Shown here one piece after another: positions 7,593 through 15,882 of a stretch of DNA of 64,000 nucleotides; positions within the stretch are counted from its first letter, which is position 1, and each line of letters opens with the position of its first letter. The stretch is taken from contig JAHBSG010000005.1 in the NCBI GenBank assembly GCA_019639235.1, forward strand, positions 1 through 64,000. Reading direction: 5' to 3'. Position numbers and translations under genes: made by a program. Source of the stretch: Acidobacteriota bacterium (GTDB lineage: Bacteria; Acidobacteriota; Blastocatellia; Pyrinomonadales; Pyrinomonadaceae). The notes beneath the pieces are model-generated. The model ran no database searches and had not been told where the DNA came from. It saw only the letters and a program-made list of their open reading frames with translations.

Positions 7593-8756
7593 ATGAAAAC
7601 GATCTTTAGATATGTCGGTTTTGCAGCCCTTCTGGCAACATTTTTCGTTGCCGGAAGCACAACAGTCTCCGCTCAGGATGATGACCCGTGCGAGGATTAT
7701 GAGGGGATGGGAGCTCTTTACACCAAGATAACTGAGAATTACGGCAAAGACTCAACGCTCAAGATAGCAGTTGATGCCGGCAAGCAGTACCTTGAGAAAT
7801 ACGGCAATTGTGATTCGGCCAAGGATTTTGTCGCCTGGCTCAAGCCCCAGATGCCGCAGTGGGAAAAGGACGTAGCTCGGTATGAGCTTGACATGAAGCT
7901 CCGTCCGCTTTTCCAGAAGTATGACGCAGCCGTAGGCGGCCAGAACAAGAACTGGACCGAGGCGTTTGCAGCAGCGAAAGAGATCCAGGCCATTGCTCCG
8001 GGCGACCCGCGTATCCTGAATGTGATCATCCCGCTCGGCCAGGCAGCCCTTTTTGAGGCAGCACCGCCGAAGAAGAATAACTCCTTCAATTCCGATTCGC
8101 TGATGATGGCGGATAAGGCACTTGGCATGCTCCGCGGCGGAACGCCGGCGACCAAGAAGAAAGGCGGCCAGGACGTTTTCGGTGTGTTCGAATTTGAAGG
8201 CACGAAGGACCAGGTCATCGCCGACCTGACCTACGCCAAGGCCTACGTTAAGTTTTACGGGCAGGGCGACAAGAAGGCCGGCCTCAACGATTATTTCGAA
8301 CTGACGCAGATGCCGGTCGGCAAGACCAACCCGCTCGTTTACGGAGCGATCGGTGACTACTATTTCGGCGAGGTGCAGAAGCTCGTTGAAGAGTTCAAGG
8401 CAATGGTCGTGGCTCGCAACGCCCTGACGACCGACGAAGAGAAGGTCGCCAAGGATGCCGAGATCGCCGCCAAGGAAGGCCTGCTGAAGGCATATGCCGA
8501 ACGCGGTGTGGACGCCTTCGCACGAGCCTACAAGAACACCAAGGCGGATGCCGCGTCTAAGGCGTATCGCGACGGGCTTTACGAAAGCATCAAGCAGTTG
8601 TACAACGTCCGCTTTGACAATCAGACGGGCGTTGACGAGTTCATCGCATCGACGACCCAGAAGCCGATGCCGAACCCGACCTCAGAGGTCACCCCGGTCG
8701 TTGTCGAACCGCCGACCGCGACCGAAACCTCGACCGATACCGCTTCGGGCAACTAG
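7593..8756 (+). CDS. Secreted helical (TPR-like) protein of unknown function
   Basis: The 387-residue protein has a signal peptide (MKTIFRYVGFAALLATFFVA, cleaved near TTVSAQ). An acidic start, DDDPCED, is followed by a largely alpha-helical body with repeating short helices containing Tyr, Leu and Ala, as in tetratricopeptide-type scaffolds. The C-terminal 40 residues are Pro/Thr/Glu-rich and probably disordered. I do not recognise a named family. The start at 7593 is preceded by GGAGGAAG at good spacing. A strong terminator follows at 8803-8837, so it is probably a single-gene transcript. Confidence 0.75.
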   Translation: MKTIFRYVGFAALLATFFVAGSTTVSAQDDDPCEDYEGMGALYTKITENYGKDSTLKIAVDAGKQYLEKYGNCDSAKDFVAWLKPQMPQWEKDVARYELDMKLRPLFQKYDAAVGGQNKNWTEAFAAAKEIQAIAPGDPRILNVIIPLGQAALFEAAPPKKNNSFNSDSLMMADKALGMLRGGTPATKKKGGQDVFGVFEFEGTKDQVIADLTYAKAYVKFYGQGDKKAGLNDYFELTQMPVGKTNPLVYGAIGDYYFGEVQKLVEEFKAMVVARNALTTDEEKVAKDAEIAAKEGLLKAYAERGVDAFARAYKNTKADAASKAYRDGLYESIKQLYNVRFDNQTGVDEFIASTTQKPMPNPTSEVTPVVVEPPTATETSTDTASGN

Positions 8757-8802
8757 GTTTCCCGCGGTTTCTGTAAAGGACCGGACACCATCTATTGATC
8801 GG

Positions 8803-8837
8803 CCGGACGCTCTTTCAAGTAAAGGGCGTCCGGTTTT
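8803..8837 (+). terminator. Rho-independent terminator
   Basis: A 13-bp stem (CCGGACGCTCTTT paired with AAAGGGCGTCCGG, one G-U pair) with a CAAGT-type loop is followed by TTTT. It ends the transcript of the secreted protein gene at 7593-8756. Confidence 0.85.
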
Positions 8838-8877
8838 GTATTTGCAGGGCAACCGCTTAAACTATCACGAGGCCCCG

Positions 8878-9585
8878 ATGAGCATTGCGGACCTCGAAGA
8901 AAGGATCGGACATCGTTTTGCGGATCACGCCCTGCTGAGTCGCGCCTTGACGCACAGCTCGGTCGCGACCGAACGCGAGGCCGGCCGCGAGACGCGAACG
9001 ACGAGCGACGATTACGAGACGCTCGAATTTCTGGGCGATGCAGTTCTGGGGTTGGCGGTCGCGGAGGAGCTTTACAGGCGGCATCCGCACTCGCACGAGG
9101 GCGAACTGACGCAGATGAAGCATCAGCTTGTCAGTGCAAAGGCCTTTGAGGGCATTGCACGCGAGCTCGGGCTCGGCGAGTTCTTGCTGCTCGGCCCTGC
9201 CGAGGAACGCACCGGCGGACGCGGGAAACCGGCGATCCTCTCGGATGCGTTCGAGGCAGTAATCGGTGCCGTGTTCCTTGATGGCGGCTTTACGGCCGCA
9301 CGCGAGGTGACTCTTCGGCTTTTCGGCGAGCGGATCGCAGCGGCCAGCCCGCAGTCATCGGTCGATTTCAAATCGCTCCTGCAGGAGCGGCTGCAGGGAA
9401 GAGGGATGCCGCTGCCGGAGTACCGAACGATCTCCGAGCACGGGCCGCCGCACGACCGGACCTTTCGCGTGCAGGTCGCCTGGCACGGCGGCTCGGCCGA
9501 GGGCGAGGGCCGCAGCAAAAAGGCGGCCGAAATGGAGGCCGCGGAAAGGGCACTCGCCGCAACCAAAGACCCAGACGGAAGTTAA
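8878..9585 (+). CDS. rnc: Ribonuclease III
   Basis: The 235-residue double-strand-specific endoribonuclease acts in rRNA and mRNA processing. The signature YETLEFLGDAVLGL (about 46-59) carries the conserved acidic residues E50 and D54, and LSDAFEAVIGAVFLDGG supplies D123 and E126, the catalytic Mg ligands. A C-terminal dsRNA-binding domain follows (about 165-232: DFKSLLQERLQGRG through GRSKKAAEMEAAERAL). The start at 8878 follows a GAGG motif and gives the normal N-terminus. It heads a plus-strand run with lepB (6 nt downstream) and psuG. Confidence 0.97.
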   Translation: MSIADLEERIGHRFADHALLSRALTHSSVATEREAGRETRTTSDDYETLEFLGDAVLGLAVAEELYRRHPHSHEGELTQMKHQLVSAKAFEGIARELGLGEFLLLGPAEERTGGRGKPAILSDAFEAVIGAVFLDGGFTAAREVTLRLFGERIAAASPQSSVDFKSLLQERLQGRGMPLPEYRTISEHGPPHDRTFRVQVAWHGGSAEGEGRSKKAAEMEAAERALAATKDPDGS

Positions 9586-9591
9586 CAATCT

Positions 9592-10458
9592 ATGAGCATT
9601 GAGACGCCGGAAGTAAGACCGGCCGAGGTAAACGAGAAGGAAAAGGAACCGGCAAAGAAGCCGACCGGCCCGCCGAAATCGCTTTTTCGCGAGTATTTTG
9701 AGTCGCTGACGGTGACGCTTGTGATGGCGCTCTTCGGCATGACCTTCATCCTGCAGGCGGTGACCGTCCCGACCGGCTCGATGCAGAACACCATCCTCGT
9801 CGGCGATTATCTGCTGGTCAACAAGTTCATTTTCAACCCGGCTGGCGACCCGCTGCCGTTTCTCCCGATGCGGGACGTCGAACGCGGCGACATCATCGTT
9901 TTCAAATATCCCGGCAACCGGCTGCGGCCGGAGAGGGACCGCAATCGGGGCTCAAATCCGCCGCTCAAGGCGTATCAGATCAACTACGTAAAGCGCGTGA
10001 TCGGCCTCCCGGGTGAGACGGTCGAGTTTCGCAACAACCGGGTTTATATCAATGGCGAGCCGCTCCCGGAGAATCGCGTAATTGGCGATGCTCCGAACGG
10101 CATTTCCGCCCTTGAGACCCTGGAGTTCGAGGAGAAGGACCCGAACGCGAAGTGGACCGTGTATTACAACAAGGCGACGATGGATGCCGTTCGTGCCGGG
10201 CGGCGGCTCCCGACCGCGGGTTACGATTTCGGCGTTGAGGGCAAGCAGATGGTCGTTCCGCCAAATAATTTCTTTGTTCTAGGCGATGCCCGCGACGACA
10301 GCGAGGACAGCCGCGTTTGGGGCTTCGTGCCGCGTGAGCTTGTGATCGGCCGGGCGATGTTCGTCTATTGGTCGTGCGACCGAGGAGCATCGAACGGCGA
10401 TATGCTCGGCTGCCTGACGCATCCACGGCTCGACCGTATCGGCAAGTTCGTCAAGTAG
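9592..10458 (+). CDS. lepB: Signal peptidase I
   Basis: The 288-residue type I signal peptidase removes signal peptides at the outer face of the inner membrane. An N-terminal Lys/Pro-rich cytoplasmic segment is followed by one membrane helix (about 40-58). Catalytic Ser63 lies in PTGSMQNT and Lys134 in YVKRVIGLPGETVE. Box E appears as VLGDARDDSEDSRVWGFVP. The gene starts 6 nt after rnc, an rnc-lepB linkage that is common in bacteria. Confidence 0.97.
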   Translation: MSIETPEVRPAEVNEKEKEPAKKPTGPPKSLFREYFESLTVTLVMALFGMTFILQAVTVPTGSMQNTILVGDYLLVNKFIFNPAGDPLPFLPMRDVERGDIIVFKYPGNRLRPERDRNRGSNPPLKAYQINYVKRVIGLPGETVEFRNNRVYINGEPLPENRVIGDAPNGISALETLEFEEKDPNAKWTVYYNKATMDAVRAGRRLPTAGYDFGVEGKQMVVPPNNFFVLGDARDDSEDSRVWGFVPRELVIGRAMFVYWSCDRGASNGDMLGCLTHPRLDRIGKFVK

Positions 10459-10474
10459 CTTCTCGCGTTTCCCG

Positions 10475-11365
10475 ATGAGGATCGATCTAAGCGATGAGGT
10501 CTCCGGCGCGGTCCATTTCGACCGCCCGATCGTCGCGCTCGAATCGACCGTTATTGCGCAAGGACTCCCGCATCCGCAGAACATTGAGACCGCGCTCAGG
10601 CTCGAGGCGATCGTCCGCGAGGGCGGTGCGATACCGGCGACCGTAGCGGTTCTCGGCGGGCGGATAAAGGCCGGGCTCGGCCGCGAAGAGATCGAGCATC
10701 TGGCCCGTTCGGAGAGCGTCCGCAAGGCCTCGATCCGCGACCTTCCGATCGCCATCGCCGGCAAACTCGATTGCGCGACGACCGTCGCCACGACCACCTT
10801 CATCGCCCGCAAGGCCGGTATCCGCGTCTTTGCGACCGGCGGCATCGGCGGCGTTCACCGCGGTTCGCTGCCGGACGTCTCTGCCGACCTTCCGCAGCTT
10901 GCCGAGAATCCGATCATCGTCGTTTGCTCCGGGGCGAAGGCCGTGCTCGACCTCCCGGCAACCCGCGAATGGCTTGAAACACACGGCGTGCCGGTGATCG
11001 GCTGGCGGTGCAGCGAGTTTCCGGCGTTCTTTTCGCGTTCGAGCGGGCTCGGGGTTGACGTCCGGCTCGAAAAGGCTTCGGACGTAGCAAAGATCGCCGA
11101 GGCGAGAGGCGAGCTTGGGCTTCAGCAGGCGTTGCTTGTTGTGAATCCGGTGCCGGAGGCGGATGAGATTCCGCGGGCCGATGCCGAGCGTTTGATCTCG
11201 GACGCACTCGCCGAAGCGACGGCCAAACGCATCACCGGTAAGGCGATAACGCCGTTCCTTCTTAGCGAACTCGCCGCAAAAAGCTCGGGCCGGACAATGA
11301 AGGCGAACATCGCCTTGCTCGAATCGAACGCCCGGGTCGCGGCCGAGATCGCCGCCGCACTCTAA
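10475..11365 (+). CDS. psuG: Pseudouridine-5'-phosphate glycosidase
   Basis: The 296-residue enzyme splits pseudouridine 5'-phosphate to uracil and ribose 5-phosphate (run in reverse, it joins them). Family signatures are VALESTVIAQGLPHPQN near the N-terminus, GGRIKAGL, and TTVATTTFIARKAGIRVFATGGIGGVHRG in the middle. No adjacent pseudouridine kinase (psuK) was found in the window. It follows lepB by 16 nt. Its stop codon overlaps, tail to tail, the stop codon of the minus-strand gene at 11362-12102. Confidence 0.95.
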   Translation: MRIDLSDEVSGAVHFDRPIVALESTVIAQGLPHPQNIETALRLEAIVREGGAIPATVAVLGGRIKAGLGREEIEHLARSESVRKASIRDLPIAIAGKLDCATTVATTTFIARKAGIRVFATGGIGGVHRGSLPDVSADLPQLAENPIIVVCSGAKAVLDLPATREWLETHGVPVIGWRCSEFPAFFSRSSGLGVDVRLEKASDVAKIAEARGELGLQQALLVVNPVPEADEIPRADAERLISDALAEATAKRITGKAITPFLLSELAAKSSGRTMKANIALLESNARVAAEIAAAL

Positions 11366-12102
11366 CGCGTCGCCGTCCTCTCCATCTTTTCTTTCAGCAA
11401 TTCAAGCCGCTTTTTCGCCTCGGGAGCTTCGGGGCTGTTCGCGTGTCTGCGGACGACCTCGGACCACGAATCGCCGTCGTAATGGAACAGCCGCGTTGAG
11501 GAATTGAACACAAAGCGAATGCCGAGCCGGCGGTAGCGGTCGAGGCTTACGAAATTGAGAAAGTAGCTGTGGATGGGAGCTCCGGTTGCGGCCATCTCGC
11601 GGCGGTCGAGCCGGTTGTTGGCATCGCGGCTGAGCCGTGAAGCGGCGTCCTCGAGCAGGTCGCCGTAAAGCAGGAGCACCGCCGGGCGGAAGCGCGATTC
11701 GGAATAGAGCTTTAGGAAATGCGCGGCGAGCTCGATCTGTTCGAAGCCGCCGGAGGCCTGAATGAGCGAGACAAATCGCTCCTCATCGGCCGCGCGAAAC
11801 TTGCCGAAAACGGCATCGGCCTGAACCCAGCCCGCCGCCGGCGGCACGGCCGAAATGCGAAAGAACCTGACGCCGTCGGCCTCGGCAACGCCAAGTATCT
11901 TTACAACGCGGCCGCGGCGCATTCGCTGGACGGCGTTGGCAAAAAGGCTCGGCCGATCGCGGAGCACGGAGATCGTCTCGTCCATCACGACCGCCGTTTT
12001 GCCGACCTCGGGCGGCTGCGGAGTGCGGGCACGCGAGCGGCGTTGGGCCTCGGCGGTGAACGTGAACACAAGAAGAAAGAGCAGCAGGAGAGCAGGTTTC
12101 AT
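11362..12102 (-). CDS. Secreted protein with SH3-like N-terminal region, unknown function
   Basis: The 246-residue protein starts with a signal peptide (MKPALLLLFLLVFTFTAEAQ). Residues 38-95 (ISVLRDRPSLFANAVQRM and on to PPAAGWVQADAVFG) have the pattern of a bacterial SH3-like domain. A helical remainder with charged pairs follows, ending in a Lys/Glu-rich helix. The start ATG at 12102 overlaps the ruvC stop codon by 4 nt (ATGA), so the two are probably translationally coupled. I placed the start there because the signal peptide begins at it. No named function can be assigned. Confidence 0.75.
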   Translation of the reverse strand: MKPALLLLFLLVFTFTAEAQRRSRARTPQPPEVGKTAVVMDETISVLRDRPSLFANAVQRMRRGRVVKILGVAEADGVRFFRISAVPPAAGWVQADAVFGKFRAADEERFVSLIQASGGFEQIELAAHFLKLYSESRFRPAVLLLYGDLLEDAASRLSRDANNRLDRREMAATGAPIHSYFLNFVSLDRYRRLGIRFVFNSSTRLFHYDGDSWSEVVRRHANSPEAPEAKKRLELLKEKMERTATR

Positions 12103-12599
12103 AGGCTTTGCTTCAATATCCGGGCCGCGGCACCGGCATGGTGGAAGTGGCAGATGGCGGTTGCCAAAGCATCGGCTGCATCGTGCGGCGTTGGGACCGT
12201 GCGGAGCCCGAGCAGGATGCGAACCATCTCGCCGACCTGGTGCTTCTCGGCATTGCCGTAGCCGACGACCGTTTGCTTTATCAGCCGCGGGGCATACTCG
12301 GCGATCGCAAGCCCACGCTGCTCGGCAAGCAGGAGGACGACGCCGCGGACCTGCCCGAGCTTCATCGCCACACTGACGTTCGTTGCGTAAAAGGCTTCCT
12401 CGATCGAAAGAACGTCCGGCGAATGGGCATCGATGACCTCGGCAACGCCGGCATAGATGCCCATCAGCCGCTTTGAAAAGGCATCGCGGCTCTTCGAACG
12501 GACCGTTCCGAAGGCAAGCGAAGTGTACTTCGAGCCCGAGCCCTCGACCACGCCCCAGCCGAGAGTCTCGCTTCCCGGATCGATACCTAAAACACGCAT
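12099..12599 (-). CDS. ruvC: Holliday junction resolvase RuvC
   Basis: The 166-residue endonuclease resolves Holliday junctions with RuvAB. The RNase H-like active site is present: D7 in MRVLGIDPGSETLGWG, the Glu pair at 67-68 in SIEEAFYATN, and D140/D143 in PHDAADALATAICH. The start at 12599 gives the canonical N-terminus and is preceded by AAAGGA at a long spacing. ruvA and ruvB are not adjacent. Confidence 0.97.
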   Translation of the reverse strand: MRVLGIDPGSETLGWGVVEGSGSKYTSLAFGTVRSKSRDAFSKRLMGIYAGVAEVIDAHSPDVLSIEEAFYATNVSVAMKLGQVRGVVLLLAEQRGLAIAEYAPRLIKQTVVGYGNAEKHQVGEMVRILLGLRTVPTPHDAADALATAICHFHHAGAAARILKQSL

Positions 12600-12734
12600 A
12601 AACGGCTGAAATCCTTTGCAAGATAACCGAATCCGCGGCATGAGGCAAGAGGGCAGCCGGTCTGCAACGCGTTTGTAAAAGCCGAGGGCAATCCGTATCA
12701 TTCCGTTTTGGAATCAAAAATCGCTCGCAAAATA

Positions 12735-13652
12735 ATGACCGCTGCCGTCGAAACCCAGAAGCCCGCCGAATCGTTGAGAGCCCTGCTCGAAGAGGTGATC
12801 GACTACGCGGGGCTTTTTCCGCCCTCGCAGCTTTCGATGCAGGAGGCGGTCGTCAACTACGCGGCCTACCGGAGCGGCGAACTCGGCTGGATGCTCGGGC
12901 GGTTCGTGGTGCCGACGGCCCGGCTTGATGAGTTCCTCGACTGTGCCGGCGACCTCTTGTCCGGCGGTTCGGCGTTCCCTTGGCGGCTGAGCGCTCTTTC
13001 GGGCGAGGACATTACCGCCACGATCAGAACCATCAACGACTTCAATCGCGAACACGAAGGCCGGGCGGTGATCGATTCGCTGGAGGTCAAGGCGACGACC
13101 GTTTCGAAGATCGAGAACACGGTCGCGCTTTTGCCCGAAGGGCTGACGGCATTTTTTGAGATAGCGACCGGCGACGAGTTCGTCGATCTTGTGATGTCGC
13201 TCGCGGCCAACAAACAGCGGGCAAAGATCCGCACCGGCGGCGTGACCCCGGCGGACTTTCCATCGGCCCGCGAGATAATCCGGTTTGTCAGGAGTTGCAT
13301 GGCGGCCAACGTGCCCTTCAAGGCAACGGCCGGGCTGCACCATCCGCTCCGTTGCTTTAAGCCGCTGACCTATGCCGCGGACGCTCCCCGCGGTGCGATG
13401 CACGGATTTCTCAACATGCTGCTGATGACCGCCTTTGCCCGCGAGAGCTACCGGCCGTCGCTGCTCGAGGAGCTGATGGAAGACGAGTTCGAAGAGGTCT
13501 TTTCGTTCAGCGAGGGCGGCGTCGCCTGGCGAAGCGAGTATTTCCTGACGACCGCTCACCTCAAGCTGCTCCGCACCCGCGGAATGATCTCCTTCGGCTC
13601 GTGCTCCTTCGACGAACCGGTAGAAGACCTCCGGGCCATGGGATTGCTCTAA
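12735..13652 (+). CDS. Conserved protein of unknown function, enzyme-like
   Basis: This 305-residue cytosolic protein has no signal peptide or membrane helix. Striking segments look like a conserved enzyme core: YAGLFPPSQLSMQEAVVNYA near the N-terminus, GWMLGRFVVP, KIRTGGVTPADFPSA, VPFKATAGLHHPLR, and a C-terminal FGSCSFDEPVEDL. I recall similar FKATAGLHHPLR proteins annotated only as hypothetical. Alternating hydrophobic strands and helices would fit a TIM-barrel-like fold, which is inference. The ATG at 12735 was chosen over an upstream TTG in the same frame. It lies just upstream of fumarylacetoacetase, separated by an inserted REP-associated transposase. Confidence 0.7.
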   Translation: MTAAVETQKPAESLRALLEEVIDYAGLFPPSQLSMQEAVVNYAAYRSGELGWMLGRFVVPTARLDEFLDCAGDLLSGGSAFPWRLSALSGEDITATIRTINDFNREHEGRAVIDSLEVKATTVSKIENTVALLPEGLTAFFEIATGDEFVDLVMSLAANKQRAKIRTGGVTPADFPSAREIIRFVRSCMAANVPFKATAGLHHPLRCFKPLTYAADAPRGAMHGFLNMLLMTAFARESYRPSLLEELMEDEFEEVFSFSEGGVAWRSEYFLTTAHLKLLRTRGMISFGSCSFDEPVEDLRAMGLL

Positions 13653-13653
13653 G

Positions 13654-13685
13654 GGGCAGAAACACGAGCGGTAGCGAGTGTGCCC
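13654..13685 (+). repeat. REP-like palindrome, left copy
   Basis: The 32-nt element has arms GGGC...ACAC and GTGT-GCCC around GAGCGGTAGCGA, which contains the GTAG tetranucleotide seen in many REP sequences. It starts 1 nt after the stop codon of the preceding gene. It is the inverted partner of 14303-14333 across the transposase gene. Confidence 0.8.
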
Positions 13686-13700
13686 GTTTCGATTGGTGCC

Positions 13701-14219
13701 ATGACAAATTACGACTGGGACGATAGAGAGCATCCGCTTGCTTACTTCATCACGATCCGCACGTACGGAACTTGGCTGCATGGCGATGCTCGGGGCTCTG
13801 TCGAACGGCACGGGCGAAATTTCTACGGAACTGAGCGTATCGGGCTCGACCCGATGTTCTCAGCGATGATGGAAGAGAACATGAGGAACGAGCCGTTTCT
13901 GTTGGATGGCCCCAGAAGAATTTGCGTGGAGCATGCGATCCGTTCGGTATGTACGGTTCGCGAATACGGACTTTCCGCGCTCAATGTGCGAACAAATCAT
14001 TCCCACGTCGTGGTTTCGGCGGCAGCAGGTCCAAAGGTTGTCATGAACGCCTTTAAATCGAACGCGACCCGCGAACTTCGCGAGTGTGGACTAGCCGCGG
14101 CCGATCAAAAGGTGTGGTCGCGAGGCGGAAGCACACGGTATCTATGGAAGCCGACGCAGTTGGAACGTGCGATCGAATACACCATAAATGGTCAAGGAGA
14201 TGATCTGCCGGATTTCTAG
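13701..14219 (+). CDS. REP-associated tyrosine transposase (RAYT, Y1/HUH family)
   Basis: The 172-residue protein opens with AYFITIRTYGTWLHGD, the usual first strand and WLHG motif of the family. It carries the HUH metal site as NHSHVVV and a catalytic Tyr in AIEYTINGQGD. Such single-strand transposases are domesticated relatives of IS200/IS605 and are thought to mobilise or maintain REP palindromes. Here the gene is bracketed by two REP-like elements in inverted orientation (13654-13685 and 14303-14333). All core motifs are intact. The start at 13701 was chosen because the conserved sequence begins there; no strong ribosome binding site is visible. Confidence 0.9.
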   Translation: MTNYDWDDREHPLAYFITIRTYGTWLHGDARGSVERHGRNFYGTERIGLDPMFSAMMEENMRNEPFLLDGPRRICVEHAIRSVCTVREYGLSALNVRTNHSHVVVSAAAGPKVVMNAFKSNATRELRECGLAAADQKVWSRGGSTRYLWKPTQLERAIEYTINGQGDDLPDF

Positions 14220-14272
14220 GACATGGTCGCTGAGGCTCCCGGCGTGGTGCGTGTGCCCTTAAACCAGTCGAC

Positions 14273-14301
14273 TTGATAAAATAACTTACGCGACTTATTA
14301 A
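14273..14301 (+). promoter_or_regulatory. Possible upstream promoter of fumarylacetoacetase
   Basis: TTGATA, a 17-nt spacer and TATTAA lie between the transposase and the right REP copy. A transcript from here would carry the REP hairpin in its 5' leader. Confidence 0.4.
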
Positions 14302-14302
14302 T

Positions 14303-14333
14303 GGGCACACTCCCTACCGGTCGTGTTTCCGCC
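14303..14333 (-). repeat. REP-like palindrome, right copy
   Basis: On the minus strand the sequence reads GGCGGAAACAC, then GACCGGTAGGGA, then GTGTGCCC. It shares the GGTAG core and GTGTGCCC arm with the left copy. The orientation is opposite to the left copy. Confidence 0.8.
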
Positions 14334-14365
14334 TCGGGCAGAAACCCGCTTGGGTTGCAAGGGTG

Positions 14366-14371
14366 TAAAAT
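14366..14371 (+). promoter_or_regulatory. -10 element TAAAAT placed for a leaderless fumarylacetoacetase mRNA
   Basis: TAAAAT ends 7 nt before the ATG at 14379, and there is no Shine-Dalgarno sequence. The same hexamer and spacing precede fdhD and purF. Confidence 0.45.
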
Positions 14372-14378
14372 AAAAACG

Positions 14379-15707
14379 ATGTACGAGATAAACGAAACCC
14401 ACGACCCGAACCTGAAAAGTTGGGTTGAATCAGCCAACGACCCGAATACGGATTTTCCGATACAGAATCTGCCGTTTTGTGTTGTTGAAGACGAATCTGC
14501 TTACAGTGGTTGGACTGTCGCGATTATCATTGGTGATCAGGCCTTTGGATTTGAGAGGGCAAATGACGTAGGCCTATTTCAACAGATGGAGATCGAATCC
14601 GTTATCGGCCCTGACGTAACAGACATTTCTCAGCTGCTCGATAATCGCTATGGCTCGTTGGTTATGTCCGGGCTGCGGAAGCGTTTGGTCGACATTTTAA
14701 AGGTCGATGCCGATGAAGAAGATAAGAAGCTGGCGGAGCAATGCTTGCGACCCGTAGGCGAGTGCAATGTCGGGTATTCCTTTTCCATAGGCGACTACAC
14801 CGACTTCTACTGCTCGATCTATCATGCGACAAATGTTGGCTCGATGTTTCGGCCGGATAATCCGTTGATGCCGAATTACAAATATATTCCGATCGGGTAT
14901 CACGGGCGGGCATCGTCGATCGTGGTTTCAGGGACGGACATCAAGCGGCCGAAAGGCCAGAACAGGAGCGATGCGGAGAAGCCACCGGTGTTTATCCCGT
15001 GCAAAAATCTCGACTACGAGATGGAGCTTGGGTTCTTTGTCGGCAAGGGAAATGAACTTGGGCAGCCGATACCTATAGGCGATGCGGAAGATCACATCTT
15101 CGGCGTGTGTCTGGTGAACGATTGGTCGGCTCGCGACATACAGGCGTGGGAATACCAGCCGCTCGGGCCGTTTCTTTCGAAGAGCTTTGCGACGACCATC
15201 TCGCCGTATGTCGTTACGATGGAGGCACTTGCACCGTTTCGAACACGGGCCTTCGAACGCGATCCGGGCGACCCGCAGCCGCTCGATTATTTATCAGACG
15301 AGAACAACTGCAAGTTCGGCGGACTCGACATCAATCTCGAAGTTTACATCCAGACCGAGAGGATGCGGCAAGAGAACATCGATCCGTTCATGATCTCGCG
15401 GTCGAACACCAAGGACCTCTACTGGACGATCGGCCAGATGCTAACGCACCACGCCTCGAACGGCTGCAACCTGCAGACGGGCGACCTGATGGCCTCAGGC
15501 ACGGTCAGCGGCAAGGAAAAGAGCGAACGCGGCTGCCTGCTTGAAATGACGTGGCGTGGGACCGAACCGCTCGAATTGCCGAGCGGCGAAAAGCGTCGAT
15601 TCCTAGAGGACGGCGACGAAGTGATAATGAAAGGCTTCTGCGAACGCGAGGGCTTTCGGCGGATCGGCTTGGGCGAATGCCGCGGCCGCATCCTGCCCGC
15701 CGATTAA
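14379..15707 (+). CDS. fahA: Fumarylacetoacetase
   Basis: The 442-residue enzyme catalyses the last step of tyrosine/homogentisate breakdown, hydrolysing fumarylacetoacetate to fumarate and acetoacetate. An N-terminal SH3-like domain (about 1-125) is followed by the FAH barrel. Metal-site and catalytic motifs include YTDFYCSIYHATNVG (with the catalytic His), IGYHGRASSIVVSGT, the YEMELGFFVG acidic pair, and VNDWSARDIQAWEYQPLGPF. The length is normal for the family. No other homogentisate pathway gene is in the window. The transposase/REP insertion lies immediately upstream. Confidence 0.96.
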   Translation: MYEINETHDPNLKSWVESANDPNTDFPIQNLPFCVVEDESAYSGWTVAIIIGDQAFGFERANDVGLFQQMEIESVIGPDVTDISQLLDNRYGSLVMSGLRKRLVDILKVDADEEDKKLAEQCLRPVGECNVGYSFSIGDYTDFYCSIYHATNVGSMFRPDNPLMPNYKYIPIGYHGRASSIVVSGTDIKRPKGQNRSDAEKPPVFIPCKNLDYEMELGFFVGKGNELGQPIPIGDAEDHIFGVCLVNDWSARDIQAWEYQPLGPFLSKSFATTISPYVVTMEALAPFRTRAFERDPGDPQPLDYLSDENNCKFGGLDINLEVYIQTERMRQENIDPFMISRSNTKDLYWTIGQMLTHHASNGCNLQTGDLMASGTVSGKEKSERGCLLEMTWRGTEPLELPSGEKRRFLEDGDEVIMKGFCEREGFRRIGLGECRGRILPAD

Positions 15708-15716
15708 GGCATCTTT

Positions 15717-15868
15717 ACCACAGAGCACACAGAGAGCACAGAGAATAAATTTTACAGGATAGACAGGATGATCAGGATGGGAAGGGCGACAGATCGCAGC
15801 TATTTCTATCTTGTTCATCCTGTCCATCCTGTTTTTCTTCATCTCTGCGTCTTTGCGTCTCTGCGGTG
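15717..15868. repeat. Inverted intergenic repeat element with CACAGAG and ACAGGAT words
   Basis: The left arm (15717-15781) runs ACCACAGAG-type units, an A/T-rich bridge, then ACAGGATAGACAGGATG. The right arm (15811-15868) is its imperfect reverse complement: CATCCTGTCCATCCTGT, then CTCTGCGTCTTTGCGTCTC and TGCGGTG. Each arm is itself short-period. A transcript would fold into a long imperfect hairpin. It fills the gap between fahA and fdhD. Confidence 0.8.
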
Positions 15869-15869
15869 T

Positions 15870-15875
15870 TAAAAT
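15870..15875 (+). promoter_or_regulatory. -10 element TAAAAT for a leaderless fdhD mRNA
   Basis: TGtTAAAAT reads as an extended -10. It ends 7 nt before the GTG at 15883 and directly adjoins the right arm of the repeat element, which may therefore help to form the promoter. Confidence 0.45.
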
Positions 15876-15882
15876 CTTGATC

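Noticed and set aside
14242..14260. A third REP copy after the transposase stop codon
   Set aside because: Only the GTGTGCCC arm is shared; the GGTAG core and other arm are missing.
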